Shown here: piece after piece, positions 52,480 to 63,500 of the stretch | How positions within the stretch are numbered: the first letter of the stretch is position 1 | Layout of the letters: each line of letters opens with the position of its first letter | NCBI RefSeq assembly: GCF_008298035.1 | Contig: NZ_CP042910.1 | Span: forward strand, 4,975,001-5,039,000 | Origin: Gimesia maris | Lineage (GTDB): Bacteria > Planctomycetota > Planctomycetia > Planctomycetales > Planctomycetaceae | Reading direction: 5' to 3' | Length of the DNA stretch: 64,000 bases | Position numbers and translations under genes: made by a program | Notes under the pieces: generated by a model | Told to the model about the DNA's origin: nothing | What the model saw: only the letters and a program-made list of their open reading frames with translations | Databases searched by the model: none

Positions 52480-54617
52480 TGTTTTTGACCTTTCGTTGAA
52501 ACAGGGGCCGTCTTCATTTCTTCTAACTCAATTTCGACAACGATAATGCCCCGCCCCGGAACGCGCACACTGAACTTTGAGCCCTGGGGATGAATGGCAA
52601 CACTCGGGAAGTCAGTCAGCACTTTGACCGACTTAATTGGTTTCCTGACATCAATTTCAGGACGTGCATAACTCAGGGAGCGACTCTTGATCGCCAAGCG
52701 AATGCGTCCATCCGCCTGTTTCACTGGCATCAACGCCACCGCTCCCTGATCGGACGTGACGGTAATCGCCTGGGATACCTGTTGCAGTGTTTCGGCGCAC
52801 GCTTTCAGGAAGCTCGGAGAAACTTTGCGATAAGTCAGATGAGTCCAGTAACTGCGGGGAGCGGTGATAACGGTTAGATCGCCCAGAGGCGTCTCTGCTT
52901 CATCCTGAATGATTTCTACTTCTGTGATCTCTGTTTCAGATCCAGTGCCATATACGCCACACCAGAGTTCATGGGGTGGATAAACATCGCTGAATTCAAA
53001 ATCAGCGGACGGCAGTGACGCCACTTTACGCCCGATCAGAATGATTGGGCCTCCCTGGTATTGCATTACGCTTGCCAGTTCCTCAGCGGGCAGCAGATGT
53101 GGATTGGGGACGAGAATAGCGCCTTTCGCCTGCTTGAGATATTTTACATTAATCGTCGCCTGCATCGTCGCCCCGGCCCCCATCAGTTCTGCAACGAGAC
53201 GATGCGTATTCCAGCTGCGTGTTTTAATGAAATCAGCCATTTGTGCGCGATACGCGGCGTCTGACCAGACAACCGTTACGCCGTCTGTGTGTAGTGGAGG
53301 TTGTGTAAAAGCGAGATCCCAGCGTTCCTGCAGCCACTGCCATTCTTCGCGGCTCAGGCCATCGCCCAGGCAGATCAGAAAACCGTCGGAACTGGGCTTG
53401 AGTGAGCCATCGGGCATAATGTGAAACACATTCGCCAGCGCTTGAATTTCCCGTTCCAGCACGGTGGGATGATGATGAATAGCGTCCCACTGCTCCACGA
53501 CATCATGCACCGTCTGCAGGTTTATCAGTCGTGTATCGGGCAGAGCGGCTCTCATAAGCATCAGCATGGACAGGAAGTCATCGTGCCGATCGACGGCGGA
53601 AAGGCGCGGGTCCATCGCCAGGCTGGCGGCAACGGTCTCCACGATCACGCCATCAACGCCTGTCTGGGCAATTCGCTGATAATCAATGCCGTAACGATAG
53701 AGGGATTCAAACGGAGCCCGTCCCCAGGCAGAATTAATGACCGCCTGTTTCTGCCGGGCATGCAGGGCGTCCACCATCGTCGACCAGAACCGCGCCCAGC
53801 GATCTGCATAGAACTCACTCCATTCCGCCCGTTTGTGTTTCAGGATCCAGTCTCCCCGTGCCGTCAATTTGTCGGCATCGTATCCACATTCCTGTGTAAC
53901 AATAGCCGGTAATTCCAGACCGGATGCCTTTTGAAACTGCTCGATCATATCGTCAGAATAAGATGTCAGGTGAATATTTCCTGAAAGTGGGCCAAATCCA
54001 TCTGCACCATGCCAGCCATCGAAACCGTAGTCAGACAGCGTTTTGACCATCTGTGATGCAAAATAATCTTCGAAATAAGAGCCGTCATTCAGCCGGGCCA
54101 GACAATTCAATCCCCAGACTTTGCCATAGCCCTTCCAGACATGTAGGACTTCCAGATGATCGCTGATCCATTCGCGATGAGTCCTATCCCGCGTATACTT
54201 CGCAAAGGTGCTGAGAAAGACCTGTACGCCCTGCTTTTGTAAATTTTTAATGAGCGAGCGAAGTTGATAGCTCGTCCAGTCCTGACGTTTTCGCTCGCGG
54301 TTGAATTCATGTCCTTCTCGCGAACAGTACTCGGGATAGAGGGGGAAGTCCTGCTCCAGTCCAGGATGTGACAGTACAAAATCGGGGGAACCTATCAACA
54401 GGCATATCGAAGTGGGAGTGAATCCCGCTTTATCGAGATACTGTTGAACGCCATAATCGTCCTGCTGATTATCGAAGGCAATTAACTCGGTCCAGATCCA
54501 GCGTTCATACGCGCGAGATTCACTGGATTTTTCCTCAGCGGAAAGCGGGTTAATGGCGATGAATATCAAAGCAGCACAAATAGCGATTCGAAAGACAGAT
54601 ATTTTTTGCGGTAGCAT
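52476..54617 (-). CDS. Large secreted TIM-barrel glycoside hydrolase-like protein
   Basis: This is a 713-aa protein with a signal peptide (about residues 1-27). Residues about 40-330 look like a (beta/alpha)8 barrel: GVQVFLSTFAKYTRDR, VWGLNCLARL, YGFDGWHGADGFGP, IVTQECGYDAD, KQAVINSAWGRAPFESLYRYG and GVDGVIVETVAAS. A Glu in VTQECGY and an Asp in HGADGFGP could be catalytic. A second, beta-rich region (about 430-690) follows, ending VRVPGRGIIVVEIELEE. No CAZy family can be named with confidence. ATGA overlap couples it to the SUKH gene. Confidence 0.68.
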   Translation of the reverse strand: MLPQKISVFRIAICAALIFIAINPLSAEEKSSESRAYERWIWTELIAFDNQQDDYGVQQYLDKAGFTPTSICLLIGSPDFVLSHPGLEQDFPLYPEYCSREGHEFNRERKRQDWTSYQLRSLIKNLQKQGVQVFLSTFAKYTRDRTHREWISDHLEVLHVWKGYGKVWGLNCLARLNDGSYFEDYFASQMVKTLSDYGFDGWHGADGFGPLSGNIHLTSYSDDMIEQFQKASGLELPAIVTQECGYDADKLTARGDWILKHKRAEWSEFYADRWARFWSTMVDALHARQKQAVINSAWGRAPFESLYRYGIDYQRIAQTGVDGVIVETVAASLAMDPRLSAVDRHDDFLSMLMLMRAALPDTRLINLQTVHDVVEQWDAIHHHPTVLEREIQALANVFHIMPDGSLKPSSDGFLICLGDGLSREEWQWLQERWDLAFTQPPLHTDGVTVVWSDAAYRAQMADFIKTRSWNTHRLVAELMGAGATMQATINVKYLKQAKGAILVPNPHLLPAEELASVMQYQGGPIILIGRKVASLPSADFEFSDVYPPHELWCGVYGTGSETEITEVEIIQDEAETPLGDLTVITAPRSYWTHLTYRKVSPSFLKACAETLQQVSQAITVTSDQGAVALMPVKQADGRIRLAIKSRSLSYARPEIDVRKPIKSVKVLTDFPSVAIHPQGSKFSVRVPGRGIIVVEIELEEMKTAPVSTKGQKQ

Positions 54618-54734
54618 GGAATGATCCCAGCAGTTGGATGGTCTAATTGGCAGGGGAAAACAGGTGAGACACAGTTTCCCTTAATTTTACAGCGATCACA
54701 TCCAGACTGAAATCAGCGAAACCTGTTTTAGACT

Positions 54735-55970
54735 CTATTTTTCCGTTTTCCGGGAGAAGGACGGGCTTTCAATCCCGCTCTCGGAAATAGAACCTGTTTC
54801 CTGTGAAGCGAGAGCAACATTCGGGACTGTACCAGAACTGCGACTCACTTTCACGGCGGTCGCCGCCCCGCATTTAATCATCGGACGTTCGACCAAATGA
54901 TACGAAAGGAATGCGACATAATAACTGATCACAACCGACACAACAGCCAGCAACAGACCGAGCATAACAGGATATGCAGCGGTAACAGTCGGACTGACGA
55001 CAGCCAGCAAACCACAGGCGAGCCAGTACAGGATGATAAAATGATAGATATAGAATGAGTAAGACAACTGGCCGAGCTTGCGGACAAGCGGAACATCCAG
55101 GACACGGCTCAGCAGCGGGTTGGTTTTTCCGTCTGCAAGAATTGCGATCAGAAGTGTTGCAAAAACCGCTTCCATCAGAACTGCGCAGAACAGATTACCG
55201 GGCGAGAACACTGAGCGAGCCGATATTAAACAGGCAATGCTGATCAGAAACAGTGTATTCCAGGCTTTCAGACTGACAAGTTGATTCAGTTTCTCTATCA
55301 ATGTGGGCAAGATCAGCCCCAGGTAAAATACATACCCATACATAAAATAGAGACTGCCCGGCAACAAGGCGCGGATCAGGCTGCAGACGATGAGCAGGAA
55401 CAGAAAGAGCAGATTCAGTTTTGCGCCTGTACTTCGGCTGACAATATACGCCAGTGGAAACACTACGGACATGACCAGTTCCACCTTCAGTGTCCACGCA
55501 ACCTGATTGAGATTGGTTTCGAAGAGTGTGTAATTGGCCAGTACATTATCGATGGTAATCGGATTCTGGTACCACTCTTTGAACCAGACTGAGGTATCAG
55601 GATACACAGTATAGGTGTGAAAGCAGGCGATTGAAAAAATGATCAGCGTCAGGCAGACCAGATACGCCGGGTAAATGCGAAACAGTCGTTTCACATAAAA
55701 AGCAAAGCACGTTCCCAGTGATTTTGACTTCCGGTCGAGTGACAGCCCCAGCACGTAACCGCTCAGAACAAAAAAGACCGTCACCGCGGCTCCGCCATTA
55801 AAGGGAATGAGCAACAGCCGCGTGATAAATGCCTGAGTTCCCTGCGTCTCCTGCAGCGGAGTCGCCCAGATCATCTCATTCTGATTCACAGCAAACACAA
55901 TCAGACAATGGCTCACCGCAACCATCAGAGCAGCAATGCCCCGCAGTGATTCGAGTCTGGTAATAAACAT
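54735..55970 (-). CDS. Acyltransferase 3 family membrane protein (OafA/YrhL-like)
   Basis: This is a 411-aa protein with about ten membrane helices. It opens RLESLRGIAALMVAVSHCLIVF with the catalytic His20 of the AT3 family, then FFVLSGYVLG and VKRLFRIYPAY. It ends with the SYHLVERPMIK motif. Such enzymes O-acetylate or otherwise acylate cell-surface polysaccharides, lipids or antibiotics. A tail of about 50 polar residues follows the last helix. It stands alone between other minus-strand genes. Confidence 0.93.
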   Translation of the reverse strand: MFITRLESLRGIAALMVAVSHCLIVFAVNQNEMIWATPLQETQGTQAFITRLLLIPFNGGAAVTVFFVLSGYVLGLSLDRKSKSLGTCFAFYVKRLFRIYPAYLVCLTLIIFSIACFHTYTVYPDTSVWFKEWYQNPITIDNVLANYTLFETNLNQVAWTLKVELVMSVVFPLAYIVSRSTGAKLNLLFLFLLIVCSLIRALLPGSLYFMYGYVFYLGLILPTLIEKLNQLVSLKAWNTLFLISIACLISARSVFSPGNLFCAVLMEAVFATLLIAILADGKTNPLLSRVLDVPLVRKLGQLSYSFYIYHFIILYWLACGLLAVVSPTVTAAYPVMLGLLLAVVSVVISYYVAFLSYHLVERPMIKCGAATAVKVSRSSGTVPNVALASQETGSISESGIESPSFSRKTEK

Positions 55971-56103
55971 GTTCTGATTCCGTCTGTCTGTGATCGAAGC
56001 TGTTACTCAGGTTGTTACCTCAGTTTAGCCAGCACCTCGGGGCAGACACAAACAGAAAAATGATGCAAAGCACGATTACAGGCTTGTTTTGAAGGATTCT
56101 TGC

Positions 56104-56961
56104 CTATTTCACAGGCTTCCCGTTACGTCGGTCAAACCGGAAGGGGTCGGTTGCATCATCTGTGATCGTCACTTTCAGGGGTGGTGCGATCCCGCCCTGA
56201 TCGACTTCCACACGCAGCAGATTCTTCGCGGCAAACGGACGATCATAAATCCAGGTATGGCCGTCGCCATGGATGTAGAGGATCGGCTTTTGAAATGCTT
56301 TCGCTGTTTCACTCAACGGGTCGAAGAAGTCGTTGTGCGCTTTCACCGGTTTGGCGTGACCAAAAATGACCAGGCTGCTGACTTCGTTTCCGAAACGACG
56401 CAGATTACTCTGTACCCAGTTCAGATTGTCGGCATGGCGTTGCTTCCACTCCATAGAGTCGTGAATCCGTCCTCCCACCAGATTGATTCCGATAAATAAT
56501 ACATTGCCTTTCACGAAGGAAAAGTTCTCTTCCCGCTCCAGTTGCCGAAAGATCTTAAAAGAATGCTGCCAGCGGCGATCGAACCGCATGAAATACTGTT
56601 CCCAGAACTTCCATGCTTCCGCGGGATGGGCACAGTCATTCCATTCGTTGTCTCCCGGGATGATAAATACCGGTACGTTTGATTTTGCCAGCATCCCTGC
56701 GACTTTTTGATAAACGCCTTCATGACAGGGGGTACTTCCTGCTTTGATGTCTCCCACATGTACGACGAATTCCGCATCGTCTGGTAACTTCGTAATCTGT
56801 TCCGGCAGCAGGACATCTTCAGCCGGTTTGTAAGGGACGTCGCCCATCACATAAAAAGTGACCAGAGTTTTTGGCTCGCTACTTTGGGTAGCATCTTTCT
56901 GGGCAAAAGCGGTGGAACTGCACAGTAACAGGAGTCCCAGTGACAATATTCTGAATCGCAT
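56104..56961 (-). CDS. Exported metallophosphoesterase (calcineurin-like)
   Basis: This is a 285-aa protein with a signal peptide (MRFRILSLGLLLLCSSTAFA). Phosphoesterase motifs occur in order: MGDVPY (Asp), VVHVGDIKAGSTP (GD), IPGDNEWND (GDNE), VIFGHAKP (His) and YIHGDGHTW (GxH). The substrate is unknown. An in-frame TTG at 56979 overlaps the GAGG that could serve as the ribosome binding site, so the ATG at 56961 is chosen. It is well separated from the following small membrane genes. Confidence 0.92.
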   Translation of the reverse strand: MRFRILSLGLLLLCSSTAFAQKDATQSSEPKTLVTFYVMGDVPYKPAEDVLLPEQITKLPDDAEFVVHVGDIKAGSTPCHEGVYQKVAGMLAKSNVPVFIIPGDNEWNDCAHPAEAWKFWEQYFMRFDRRWQHSFKIFRQLEREENFSFVKGNVLFIGINLVGGRIHDSMEWKQRHADNLNWVQSNLRRFGNEVSSLVIFGHAKPVKAHNDFFDPLSETAKAFQKPILYIHGDGHTWIYDRPFAAKNLLRVEVDQGGIAPPLKVTITDDATDPFRFDRRNGKPVK

Positions 56962-57104
56962 CGGTAATTCGGTCCTCAAGGGGGGGAAGTCAGGGAAGTG
57001 CCATTATTCATTTTTCAGTAGCAGGCATTCAAGAGCATGATGGGCGAGGTAGAAGACAGCAAGCGCCCCGGCATTAAAATCAGAATACGTTTCGAAAACT
57101 CATT

Positions 57105-57554
57105 TCAGCCAAACAGCTTTCTGGCCGTCGGATAGACGAAGACAAACCAGTATCCACTGAGAAAACTGATCGCTGAGAAAAAGGCACAAGCGGGATCGAT
57201 CCTGTTTCCAAAGAGAGTAAACGCAATCATGATCACACCAATCGAAGTGATAGAACCTTTCCAGACATACTGCCAGGTAGGACAGTGTTCTGCAAGCTGC
57301 GTATGCCGTTCCTTTGATTCAAGGGATGGTTCGCCTTCAACCAGAGATTTCCCCTGATCTCCGTTCAAGCCCAGTTGAGTGAGGGTGATGACAAACGGTA
57401 AAAAGAAGAATCCCGCTATGAAGAACAGGATGACGGTTGCATTTTTAGAATTCAACATTCGAAGTAATGTATGCGTCTCGTCAAAGGTAGAGAAAGCCAT
57501 GAGTGAGCTATACAGGAGTGCCAGGCCTCCGAAGAGGGAGAAAATATTTGTCAT
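57105..57554 (-). CDS. Four-helix membrane protein, unknown
   Basis: This 149-aa protein has hydrophobic segments at about residues 5-22, 38-58, 95-112 and 120-142, separated by a polar loop (about 65-90, NGDQGKSLVEGEPSLESKERH). No family is recognised. It lies 15 bp after a DUF2007-type gene on the same strand, likely in the same operon of envelope genes (58870 to 57105). Confidence 0.6.
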   Translation of the reverse strand: MTNIFSLFGGLALLYSSLMAFSTFDETHTLLRMLNSKNATVILFFIAGFFFLPFVITLTQLGLNGDQGKSLVEGEPSLESKERHTQLAEHCPTWQYVWKGSITSIGVIMIAFTLFGNRIDPACAFFSAISFLSGYWFVFVYPTARKLFG

Positions 57555-57569
57555 GAGATTTTCTGCCTG

Positions 57570-58139
57570 TTACTGAAACTGCATAAAGAACCGAGTGGAA
57601 GCATCGATTGCCAGAAACAGTAATACCAGAATCATCCACGTATTTACAAAGTAACTGAACCTCACTTTGCGCCGCTGTTCGACTGACAGGTGCTCTCCTC
57701 TGAACGCAATTTTTGCCAGCAGCAGGAGCGAATACAACTGCAGCGGAAAAAACATGATGCCATAGACGGCCATCTTCCAGGCTCTGTCGACCATTTGATT
57801 CAGATCGGAATCGGTGACTTCGGCATCGGCAGTTTCATCTTCTTCCCACTGCTCATCAAAGTCTCCTGTTTCGCCATCCAGACCCTTTGTGATGCGCCAA
57901 TCCTCTTCGGTAATTGTTACCGGTTCATGGTCATGCACAACTTCGAATGCACGCGGCGCATCTGACTCGGCAACCTGCACTTTGATTCCGCCTATCGCGT
58001 TCCCCAGGTACCAGGCCATGCCGACAGCGACTTCATCCGACATAAACGAACGAATGCCTGCCGCCTCCAGTTCATTTTGAACCAGACTCGCTTCCACAGG
58101 TGAACTTAAAGTCGCTACGGTGATTAATTCATGGGACAC
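57570..58139 (-). CDS. DUF2007-like signal-transducing domain protein with membrane tail
   Basis: This is a 189-aa protein. Residues about 3-70 match the DUF2007 pattern (ELITVATLSSPVEASLVQNEL, AGIRSFMSDEV, KVQVAESDAPRAFEVV). This small ferredoxin-like domain is often attached to membrane segments. An acidic linker (about 80-110, many Asp/Glu) leads to two helices (about 115-140 and 160-182). Function unknown. It is 20 bp from the upstream secreted gene and 15 bp from the downstream membrane gene. Confidence 0.78.
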   Translation of the reverse strand: MSHELITVATLSSPVEASLVQNELEAAGIRSFMSDEVAVGMAWYLGNAIGGIKVQVAESDAPRAFEVVHDHEPVTITEEDWRITKGLDGETGDFDEQWEEDETADAEVTDSDLNQMVDRAWKMAVYGIMFFPLQLYSLLLLAKIAFRGEHLSVEQRRKVRFSYFVNTWMILVLLFLAIDASTRFFMQFQ

Positions 58140-58159
58140 AGGCTACTCTCCTGGAATGC

Positions 58160-58870
58160 TCAAGGCACTTTGACAATCACATTATCATAATGAATCGACT
58201 CTTTCGGCGTGACCAGACCAATCTTGTCTTTGGTCGCGTGTGCGATACCGGGTGACTGCAGGGAACCGATCAGCCTGCCATCGATGAAGGCCTGCATTAG
58301 ATCCCCTTTAATACGGACGGTAACGGTATACCACTTGTCTTTTTCCAGCTTGACGGAAAAATCAGCCTGCGTCTTTTTCAGGATCGTCTGTTCTTCCGCC
58401 GTCAGCTTTTCTTTGGACCGGCGTTTTTTGAAGATCTCATTACTGAAGACACCGGTCTTACCATCACGGAGCGTCACCTTGGTGGGCGAGACCACCACGC
58501 GACAGAGGTGCCCCGCATGCGAGCCTTTAAACTTGTGTTGATTAAATGTCAGATTGGTAGAAGGAGAACCAGCGAACTTGAGATCAACGGTCAGTTCCGC
58601 ATCGCTATAAGGTTTGGTCAACAACTGATGCACGGCGGCATGTCCGCCACCTTCGAGTTCGACTCCCTGCAGCACGCCGTCTTTGATCACTGACGAACTT
58701 TTATAGAGCGTCCACTGTTTGCCCAGTTCTGATTCAGAGAAGTCGTCCGTGAACAGCGTATGCTGATAATTATCGCCGCGAATGGCTTCCGGCGCACCCG
58801 CGAAGGTCGGGAAGGGAAAGAACAGACAAACCAATGTAAGCAGACACCGTTGACACGACATGTTGAGCAC
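58160..58870 (-). CDS. Secreted concanavalin-like (DUF1080-type) protein
   Basis: This is a 236-aa protein with a signal peptide (about residues 1-24). The sequence has the shape of a jelly-roll domain: HTLFTDDFSESELGKQWTLYK near the start, DAELTVDLKFAGSPSTNLTFN, KWYTVTVRIKGDLMQAFIDG, and a closing KESIHYDNVIVKVP. This resembles the 3-keto-disaccharide hydrolase/DUF1080 and LamG-like folds common in planctomycetes. Enzymatic activity is unproven. It is the first gene of a probable three-gene operon with the DUF2007 protein. Confidence 0.78.
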   Translation of the reverse strand: MLNMSCQRCLLTLVCLFFPFPTFAGAPEAIRGDNYQHTLFTDDFSESELGKQWTLYKSSSVIKDGVLQGVELEGGGHAAVHQLLTKPYSDAELTVDLKFAGSPSTNLTFNQHKFKGSHAGHLCRVVVSPTKVTLRDGKTGVFSNEIFKKRRSKEKLTAEEQTILKKTQADFSVKLEKDKWYTVTVRIKGDLMQAFIDGRLIGSLQSPGIAHATKDKIGLVTPKESIHYDNVIVKVP

Positions 58871-59234
58871 CTTTATTGAACGCCGGAGGGAGAGACTTTC
58901 AGAAACAACTTATTTTATCCCGATCAGAGACACTGTTCACTCCTGAAACCGAAAAAGGGGACAGTTTTCCGGAGGATATTTCATCAACTTCACCGCAACT
59001 AATACTGAGTCTCCTGCTAATCATCAACGTAATAGCTGATACAAAGGATCGTTTTTTTTAGTAGAAACTTCTGCGAACTCAGGCATACCCCTTCCTGGTC
59101 TGACAGTAACAAGAGAATTTGCTATGATAGGGGGGGAAGTAGCTTGTTATTTCAGCAAGCCACTTGATGCAGTGAGATTTTGAATAAACAGGGAAAAACT
59201 GGATTGAAACCAGATTCTGAAAAGGAAGCAGATT

Positions 59235-60209
59235 ATGTGCACACGGGCGGTTTACCTGGGGCCGGAAGGCGAGACCGTGACTGGTCGAACCATGGACTGG
59301 AAAGAAGACCTGCAGAGCAATCTCTGGATTTTTCCGCGGGGGATGTCCCGCGACGGAGGGCTGGGAGACGCTTCATTAAGCTGGAACAGTCAATATGGCT
59401 CCGTCGTCGCCTCGCTCTATGAAGGCGGAACCGCGGATGGCATGAATGAAGCCGGACTGGTGGCCAATCTACTGTACCTGGTGGAATCAGAATACCCGGC
59501 CGACGACGATCCGCGGCCTGCGATTGTCATTTCCGCCTGGGCGCAGTATGTGCTGGACCAGTTTGCGACGGTCGAAGAGGCCGTCAGCGAACTGCGCAAA
59601 GAGACGTTCCGGATGGTGACGGTGGTGGCCCCCAATGGGGCCGCGGGAACGGTTCATCTCTCCCTCTCCGATCCTTCAGGCGACTCGGCCATTTTTGAAT
59701 ATATTGGGGGAGAGCTAAAGATCCACCATGGCCGTCAGCATCAGGTCATGACCAATTCTCCCGTTTTCGACGAGCAGATCGCCTTGAACAAATACTGGCA
59801 GCAGATTGGTGGAACGGTCATGCTGCCGGGCACCAACCGGGCAGCAGATCGGTTTGCCCGGGCCTCTTTTTATATCAATGCCTGTACGCAGACAGCCAAC
59901 CCCCGTGAGGCCGCCGCCAGTGTTTTCAGCGTGATGCGGAATGTGAGTGTTCCCCGTGGAATCAGTACTCCCGATCAACCGAACATCTCTTCCACCATCT
60001 GGCGTACGGTCAGTGATCAGAAACACAAAATCTATTTCTACGAAGACACCGCCAGCCCGGGGATGGTCTGGGTTGATCTCAACCAGATCGATTTCAGCCC
60101 CGGTTCAGGCACACGAAAACTGACACTGGTAGGCAACTATAATCTCAGCGGCGATCAGACCGACCAGTTCCAGCCGGCAGAACCTTACCCTTTTATGGCA
60201 CCTGCCTGA
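59235..60209 (+). CDS. Linear amide C-N hydrolase (choloylglycine hydrolase/penicillin V acylase family)
   Basis: This is a 324-aa Ntn hydrolase. The start MCTRAVYLGPEGETVTGRTMDWKED gives Cys2 as nucleophile after Met removal, with Arg and Asp of the TGRTMDW motif. GGTADGMNEAGLVANLLYL and a VTNSPVFDEQ-like segment (MTNSPVFDEQIALNKYW) are further signatures. It cleaves a linear amide such as an acyl-homoserine lactone, bile-acid conjugate or penicillin V; the substrate cannot be chosen from sequence. There is no signal peptide. AAGGA precedes the ATG. An N-terminally longer frame in another register is not coding. Confidence 0.93.
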   Translation: MCTRAVYLGPEGETVTGRTMDWKEDLQSNLWIFPRGMSRDGGLGDASLSWNSQYGSVVASLYEGGTADGMNEAGLVANLLYLVESEYPADDDPRPAIVISAWAQYVLDQFATVEEAVSELRKETFRMVTVVAPNGAAGTVHLSLSDPSGDSAIFEYIGGELKIHHGRQHQVMTNSPVFDEQIALNKYWQQIGGTVMLPGTNRAADRFARASFYINACTQTANPREAAASVFSVMRNVSVPRGISTPDQPNISSTIWRTVSDQKHKIYFYEDTASPGMVWVDLNQIDFSPGSGTRKLTLVGNYNLSGDQTDQFQPAEPYPFMAPA

Positions 60210-60508
60210 AAAAGTCTTGCGAGATCGATCACACACTGCGGACTGCCTGGAGTGCACCATCAATCTTCGACAGGGTGAATCTAGATGATCATCTGTTAGA
60301 TTTCCGACACTGACCCGTCTCAATTATGTTACTGGATCGGAGGGAATCCGTGCTTTGCCCTGCCCCGCAGGGACAAATTCCAAAATAACCACCAGACCAG
60401 CAACTGTACTATTGACTAGACCCTTATCTCACAAATAAGCTTAAAACTGTCATCAGGATCCAGCGCCTTCAGATCCGTGGAACAGGTTCTCTCATCAAAT
60501 TTCAGGTT

Positions 60509-63500
60509 ATGATTATGAAACCAGTACAGACGCTGATTGCCTGTCTGATTCTCGCTCAGTGTAGTATTTCTCTGAAGCTCCAGGATACCAATGCCGCCGA
60601 TTCAGAGATCAAACCGATCAAGTTCAGCCTGGAACGCAAGAAACGGGGCAGCACCGAGACCACATGCCGCCTGCCCCCCGGCCCACCCGGAACCGTTGGT
60701 TCTGTAGATGGCACGCCCGTTTTCGGTCTGGAATATTTGAGTAGCCATTACCTGGCCGGCGGTGCGCAGAAGGAACCCGGTCCTTTATCGCGTGAACTGG
60801 TGCGCCAGGCACTTCTGATCGCCGCACGCGAGCACCTGGGCTGTCGCACGCGCGATGCACTGCTGGGAGAATCGTTACCCGAAAATCCATTGCCTCAGTT
60901 TGGACGAATCGGAGTCGTCTCATCAACTTACTGGCCTGGTGGATCGAAAGGATATCTCGTCTTTGGTCTTGCCATCTATCAGGAAAAAGGGGACGAACGT
61001 CAGTTTCTGCTGGAGAAAAATTTCAAGATTGATGGGAAGGAACCTGATATCCTGCCTCAAATGGCAGAAGTGATGGCGACCGCATCCCGCGAGGACTTTC
61101 CGGCTCTTCTTAAAAAACTGGGAATTCCAGAACGCCCTCTGGTGAAATCCAAGTTTGCCAGGATTCCAGAATCCTTGCTCAAAGATCAGTACAAGTTCGA
61201 TTATATAACCCAGTACCAGATCATTAGAGGCCTGCATCAGTTTCTCGATGAAAACGGACCTGACTGGAAAGCCTATCTACAACTGGCACAAGCGTATGGG
61301 CACCTGGGAGTTCTGACGGAATTTTACTGGAGCGATTTCAGTTCCGTCTGTAAAGCACGGGGAATGCTCTATGCACTCCGTGCGAAAGGAGTCGCCTCCA
61401 CACCTGCGACCGAATATGAAGCCTTTGCCAGAACTCATCTAGGCACCCGCACTGCCGGCCAGGCCATTCCCCAGGCGACCGTCCTGCTGGCGTATCTGCA
61501 GGCCATTTACGGTCGCCATGCCGACGCAGCTGAGACCCTGGCTGAGTATGAAACAGCTGTCAAAGAGGGACGCTGGAAGCCGGTGACTGCCATGCAGGCC
61601 CCCCTGTATTATGCCAAAGCGATCGCCGACTACGATCTGGAAGCGTTAAGAAAACCTCGGGAGACTACTGCACCGCACCTCGGGCCTTTCTATCTGGCTG
61701 CGTTGTTTGAAGCGTCCGGCCTGTCCAGCCAGACACTGACCAATTATCTGGAGGCGCTGGGAAAAAATCCGGACTGTCTGCGACTCAGTGATGGCCTGTC
61801 CCTGGGCCGCACCGTGGGACATATGCGAATTTCGTCTGATATACTCCGACAGAATACGATTCTACTGCTCCTGCAAAAAATACCTGATTTGAACATGATT
61901 TCCCCTGACATCAAATCAGCGTTAACTGCTTATACACAGAAAGCGTCAACGAACCAGGAAATTGCTGCCCGGGAGGAGCTGATGAACGGGCTGAATCAAC
62001 TGGCGGCAGAAAAGGAATCCAAACGGGAGTTTACCAGCGCAGTACTGGCTCACATGCTGCTGGAACGAAGCTTCACAAATGCCGAAGTGACCGTAGATAT
62101 GGCACGAAACTATGTCGGCTTCGACCCCACGCCGACCATTGAATTTTACAAGTCGATCTGTCGCACACATCAATTCTACAATCTGATTCAATTACAACAG
62201 ACGAATTCGAACCAGGTAATGGCTTTACTGAATCAGGTTAATCAGTCTCTTCCCAGTCCCCCGGCTCCCGCGTTTCGACATAAGCAGGTCCTGGCCCCCA
62301 TGGTCAGAGTCGGGATGCAGATGGCACAACTCCCCATGATGGCCACCAATTCACGATTTGGGCAGATTGACTATACCTATTCCAGCCTGTTCTCCCTGCG
62401 CCAGGTCTCTGATCAGTATTATGTGGAAAGGGATTTCGATGACATGCCCGCTATCAGTCCAAAATCGGAAGCTGCCCAGCTGGTCATCATCGATAATAAG
62501 AAATCGACTCCAGAAGAATTGCAGGCACTGGAGAAAAAATACCCCGAGTCCGTGATGATTTTCGCTGCACTCGCTGACCGCTATCAGAAACCTTCAAAAG
62601 ATAAAGATAAGGAAACGAGAGAACAGGATCTGCAACGGGTATTAGCACATCTCACAACGATTTCCCAGGATGACGACTACTATTCTCATCTGGCTTACCT
62701 GTACCAGAAACAGAACAAAGAGGAAGAGTGGGTCAAGCTGACCCGAAAGATGCTGGAACTGCCAAGTCCGTCTTTAAAAACGGTTCACTGGGAACTACAA
62801 CTCGCTTACTGGCATGCCAGAAGAGACGAGAAGGACAAAGCGTTCGAGCACGCGGAACATGCCTTTCGCTCAGGCTCTACCGACTCGTTTCAATGTCTGA
62901 TTGCCCTGCATTCAAAATATGGGGATTTCGAGACAGCCAACAAGATCTTTTCAGACTCGGCAGACCGCTACAGCTCACAAACAGCTGAATGGTTGCGCTG
63001 GTGTCTGTGTCATAACAAGGGAGATGCCAAAGCAGCACAGAATAAGCTGGAAGCTTATTTCCAGAGTGTGAATGCGCATTCGACTCCCGGTTATCAGACG
63101 ATGCTGTTTCATTTTTATTCAATTATCAATGAGCCGCAGAAAGCATCGGTCGCGCTGATGACTACTCGTGATTTATCGCGAATCTCACCGGCCACATTAC
63201 TGCTGGGAAGCTGTATGGCCGATCAGACCGGTAACAAGGCAGAACGCGATCGCCTGCTGCAGGCAACCGTCGATTTAGAAAAGAATCCCGTGATGGCCAG
63301 AGATTATGCGGTCTGGATTGAATATGCGAAAAAACTACAGATTTTTCTCAAACGACCGGACAAACGCAAACTGAATATGAAAATAGTCACAGACCTGACA
63401 AAAGAATCGCACAGCGATATCCGCCAGAATCTGGAACTGGTCTCAGCCTACTTCCTGGCAACAAACCAACTGGTCAACGAAGCCACCCCTTTACTGCTGC

